Assembly (NCBI GenBank): GCA_032718475.1
Contig: JAUCBJ010003616.1
Span: 1-29,238, forward strand
Length of the DNA: 29,238 nt
Direction: 5' to 3'
From: Nemertoderma westbladi
Taxonomy: Eukaryota; Xenacoelomorpha; Nemertodermatida; Nemertodermatidae
Position numbers and translations under genes: made by a program. The notes under the pieces were generated by a model, which saw nothing but the letters and a program-made list of their open reading frames with translations, did not search any database and had not been told where the DNA came from. Below are positions 26,843-29,238 of this stretch, piece after piece (the first letter of the stretch is position 1; the number at the start of each line of letters is the position of its first letter).

Positions 26843-27272
26843 TTAGTAGTGCAGACTTCATAATATTGATAAGACTGTAGGTCATGCACACATAACAGCA
26901 GTATTAACTGTGAATTGGTACTTACCTACCTACAGTAGTACCGGTAACAGTATCTGTGCTGCCTCTTTATTGCGTTTGATTCGAAGTTATTGGATCTACA
27001 GATCTGCGCAGTGCATAGAGTTTACTATTGACCACTAAACAAACTAATCCTAACCAGAACCAGTTATAAGACACTGATACAGACACTATGTGACTACGGT
27101 ATAGAATAGAGACCACATTTCATTACTTATTAGACATCAGCTTGCTGCCGTTCCGGTCTCAAGATACTGATAGTAAATAAAAATAGGACTAATAATAGTG
27201 ATCTGTCTTATATGGAATGCGGTCCATCTTAGATCTATCTTCTGCGATTGGGAGAGGGTGATTGGGAGCTCC
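26843..27272. other. Non-coding stretch, no gene recognised
   Basis: Mixed-composition sequence without repeats of note. An ORF beginning at 27198 runs into the following minisatellite and is not supported as a gene. Confidence 0.4.
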
Positions 27273-27548
27273 GTGAGGGGAGCAGTTAGAGGTGGGAGGG
27301 AAAAAAATAGAGGTGCAAGGGGAGCAGTTAGAGGTGTGAGGGGAAAAGGTAGAGGTGCAAGGGGAGCAGTTGGAGGTGCGAGGGAAAAAGGTAGATGTGC
27401 AAGGGGAGCAGTTGGAGGTGCGAGGGGAAAAGGTAGAGGTGCAAGTGGAGCAGTTGGAGGTGCGAGGGGAAAAGGTAGATGTGGAAGGGGAGCAGTTGGA
27501 GGAGCGAGAGGAGTAGTTAGTGCGAGAGCAGTGGGTAGAGGTGCGAGA
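27273..27548. repeat. 42-bp minisatellite A (~6.5 units)
   Basis: Tandem units of 42 bp contain GGGGAGCAGTTGGAGGTGCG followed by AGGGGAAAAGGTAGAGGTGCAA. Each unit looks like two diverged ~21-bp halves. It is purine-rich on the + strand. The reading frame stays open because 42 is divisible by three; no protein is inferred. Confidence 0.9.
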
Positions 27549-27556
27549 GGAGAATG

Positions 27557-28840
27557 GGAGGATCTGTGGAGGGTGTGGGAGTCAGGGTGAAAAGTACAGG
27601 AGGATCTGTGGAGGGTGTGGGAGACAGGGTGAAAAGTACAGGAGGATCTGTGGAGGGTGTGGGAGACAGGGTGAAAAGTACAGGAGGATCTGTGGAGGGT
27701 GTGGGAGACAGGGTGAGAAGTACAGGAGGATATGTGGAGGGTGTGGGAGACAGGGTGAAAGGTACAGGAGGATCTGTGGAGGGTGTGGGAGACGGAGTGG
27801 GAAGTACAGGAGGATCTGTGGCGGGTGTGGGAGACGGAGTGGGAAGTACAGGATGATCTGTGGAGGGTGTGGGAGACGGAGTGGGAGCTATGGGAGGATC
27901 TGTGGAGGGTGTGGGAGACAAGGTGAGAAGTACAGGAGGATCTGTGGAGGGTGTGGGAGACAGGGTGAAAAGTATAGGAGGATCTGTGGAGGGTGTGGGA
28001 GACAGGGAGAAAGGTACAGGAGGATCTGTGGAGGGTGTGGGAGACGGAGTGGGAAGTACAGGAGGATCTGTGGCGGGTGTGGGAGACGGAGTGGGAAGTA
28101 CAGGATGATCTGTGGAGGGTGTGGGAGACGGAGTGGGAGCTATGGGAGGATCTGTGGAGGGTGTGGGAGACAAGGTGAGAAGTACAGGAGGATCTGTGGA
28201 GGGTGTGGGAGACAGGGTGAGAAGTACAGGAGGATCTGTGGAGGGTGTGGGAGACAGGGTGAGAAGTACAGGAGGATCTGTGGAGGGTGTGGGGGGGGGG
28301 GGCAGGGTGAGAAGTACAGGAGGATCTGTGGAGGGTGTGGGAGACAGGGTGAGAAGTACAGGAGGATCTGTGGAGCGTGTGGGAGACAGGGTGAGAAGTA
28401 CAGGAGGATCTGTGGAGGGTGTGGGAGACGGAGTGGGAAGTACAGGAGGATCTGTGGAGGGTGTGGGAGACAGGGTGAGAAGTACAGGAGGATCTGTGGA
28501 GGGTGTGGGAGACAGGGTGAGAAGTACAGGAGGATCTGTGGAGGGTGTGGGAGACAGGGTGAGAAGTACAGGAGGATCTGTGGAGGGTGTGGGAGACAGG
28601 GTGAGAAGTACAGGAGGATCTGTGGAGGGTGTGGGAACGGGTGAAGTACAGGAGGATCTGTGGAGGGTGTGGGAGACAGGGTGAGAAGTACAGGAGATCT
28701 GTGGAGGGTGTGGGAGACAGGGTGAGAAGTACAGGAAGATCTGTGGAGGGTGTGGGAGACAGGGTGGAAGTACAGGAGGATCTGATGGAGGGTGGGGAAG
28801 ATGGAGTGGGAAGGTACAGGTGGATCTGTGGAGGGTGGGG
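27557..28840. repeat. 42-bp minisatellite B (~30 units) with higher-order repeat
   Basis: The tandem 42-bp unit contains ACAGGAGGATCTGTGGAGGG, followed by TGTGGGAGACAGGGTGAGAAGT. Variant units (GTGGCGGG at 27819 and 28071; GGATGATC at 27851 and 28103; GGGAGCTATGGG) recur exactly 252 bp, or six units, apart, showing a duplicated six-unit block. A G run near 28290 and indels from 28630 onward mark the ageing end. The period is a multiple of three with no stop in most frames, so long ORFs arise on both strands (374 and 190 codons plus, 457 codons minus). They have no recognisable domain. Confidence 0.93.
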
Positions 28841-29238
28841 ATGAAAGTGATGATGAACAATTTATAGGTTTTGACTAACTGCTCAGCCATAGTGATATAC
28901 AGTTATAAACTCGGTAATAAACTCGTCATACTTTGTGAATTTTCATATAAATCGTCACTAAAGTACCTAAAGTGGTTTTTAAACTGTTTTAATAAACTCT
29001 TTATGTTTATTTGATAAACTATAATATTTTATAATTTTTCCAGAAATGGGGACCATAAAGATTTCTTATGATTGATTATATTTTCAAATAAGCTTTATTG
29101 GGAGGTGTTACTGGGATCAGGAATGGCTGCATAGCTCCCACTCAGAGACGAAATCTGGGTTAATTTAACATTTCAGTGTAATTACAACTGGTGTTACATG
29201 GTGGGACAAATTGGTACAGGCATCGGAAATCACCATTC
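28841..29238. other. Non-coding AT-rich stretch, no gene recognised
   Basis: No gene was recognised. A GTTACATGGTGGGACA word (29193-29208), the complement of the TGTCCCAC-CTGTAAC motif, is near the right edge. Confidence 0.4.

Noticed and set aside
27517-28890. 457-codon minus-strand ORF with a 14-residue Pro/Thr/Ser repeat
   Set aside because: A 42-bp period keeps frames open on both strands. Two plus-strand ORFs cover the same region, no domain or signal peptide is recognisable, and the only non-repeat part is a short start. Mucin-like coding cannot be fully excluded but is unsupported.
1-29238. tRNA, rRNA or snRNA genes
   Set aside because: No cloverleaf with A/B boxes and no rRNA-like stretch was recognised; the GGTTCTATTC near the 5' LTR belongs to the retrotransposon primer-binding region.

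Overview
The window is animal (metazoan) nuclear DNA, most likely from a marine invertebrate. The evidence is a tyrosine-kinase gene split by spliceosomal introns, a Ty3/gypsy-type LTR retrotransposon, a BEL/Pao remnant, a foldback MITE, many minisatellites and long C or G homopolymers. The species and phylum cannot be fixed from the sequence. Real host coding sequence is sparse: two consecutive exons of one tyrosine-kinase gene on the + strand (7253-7499 and 23024-23220). They join in phase and encode the C-lobe from the HRDLAARN catalytic loop to the CW..DP..RP.F motif. The N-lobe exons and the 3' end of the gene are not visible here.

Layout. 1-7252 is non-coding and repeat-rich: two direct copies of a ~100-bp repeat, a 23-bp minisatellite, a pair of inverted dispersed repeats (3124 and 6391), one of them split by a 551-bp palindromic MITE, and clusters of short words (CTGTAACG, GGACAATT) in both orientations. 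7253-23220 is the kinase gene segment. Its ~15.5-kb intron starts with ~260 bp of unique sequence; the rest is a 23-bp minisatellite of roughly 450 units (7760-16388 and 21269-23037). A young LTR retrotransposon lies inside the array on the - strand (16389-21268, identical 224-bp LTRs, 5-bp target duplication ATCTC, single gag-pol frame with one amber codon near its start). 23221-29238 is non-coding: a BEL/Pao pol fragment, a GTC microsatellite, a 315-bp tandem repeat carrying CTCF-like cores, further CTGTAAC-type words, and two adjoining 42-bp minisatellites.

The most notable observation is where the intron array comes from. The last array unit is the real 3' splice site plus the first 14 nt of the kinase exon, so the array looks like an amplification of the intron/exon boundary. 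Nearly every unit offers pyrimidine tract, CAG and the start of the exon, which gives hundreds of decoy acceptors ahead of the real one. The unit is 23 bp and its consensus has no stop in the three + frames. That explains the giant apparent ORFs, which are not genes. It also means that use of an acceptor an in-frame distance upstream could add Pro/Ser/Tyr-rich sequence inside the kinase domain.
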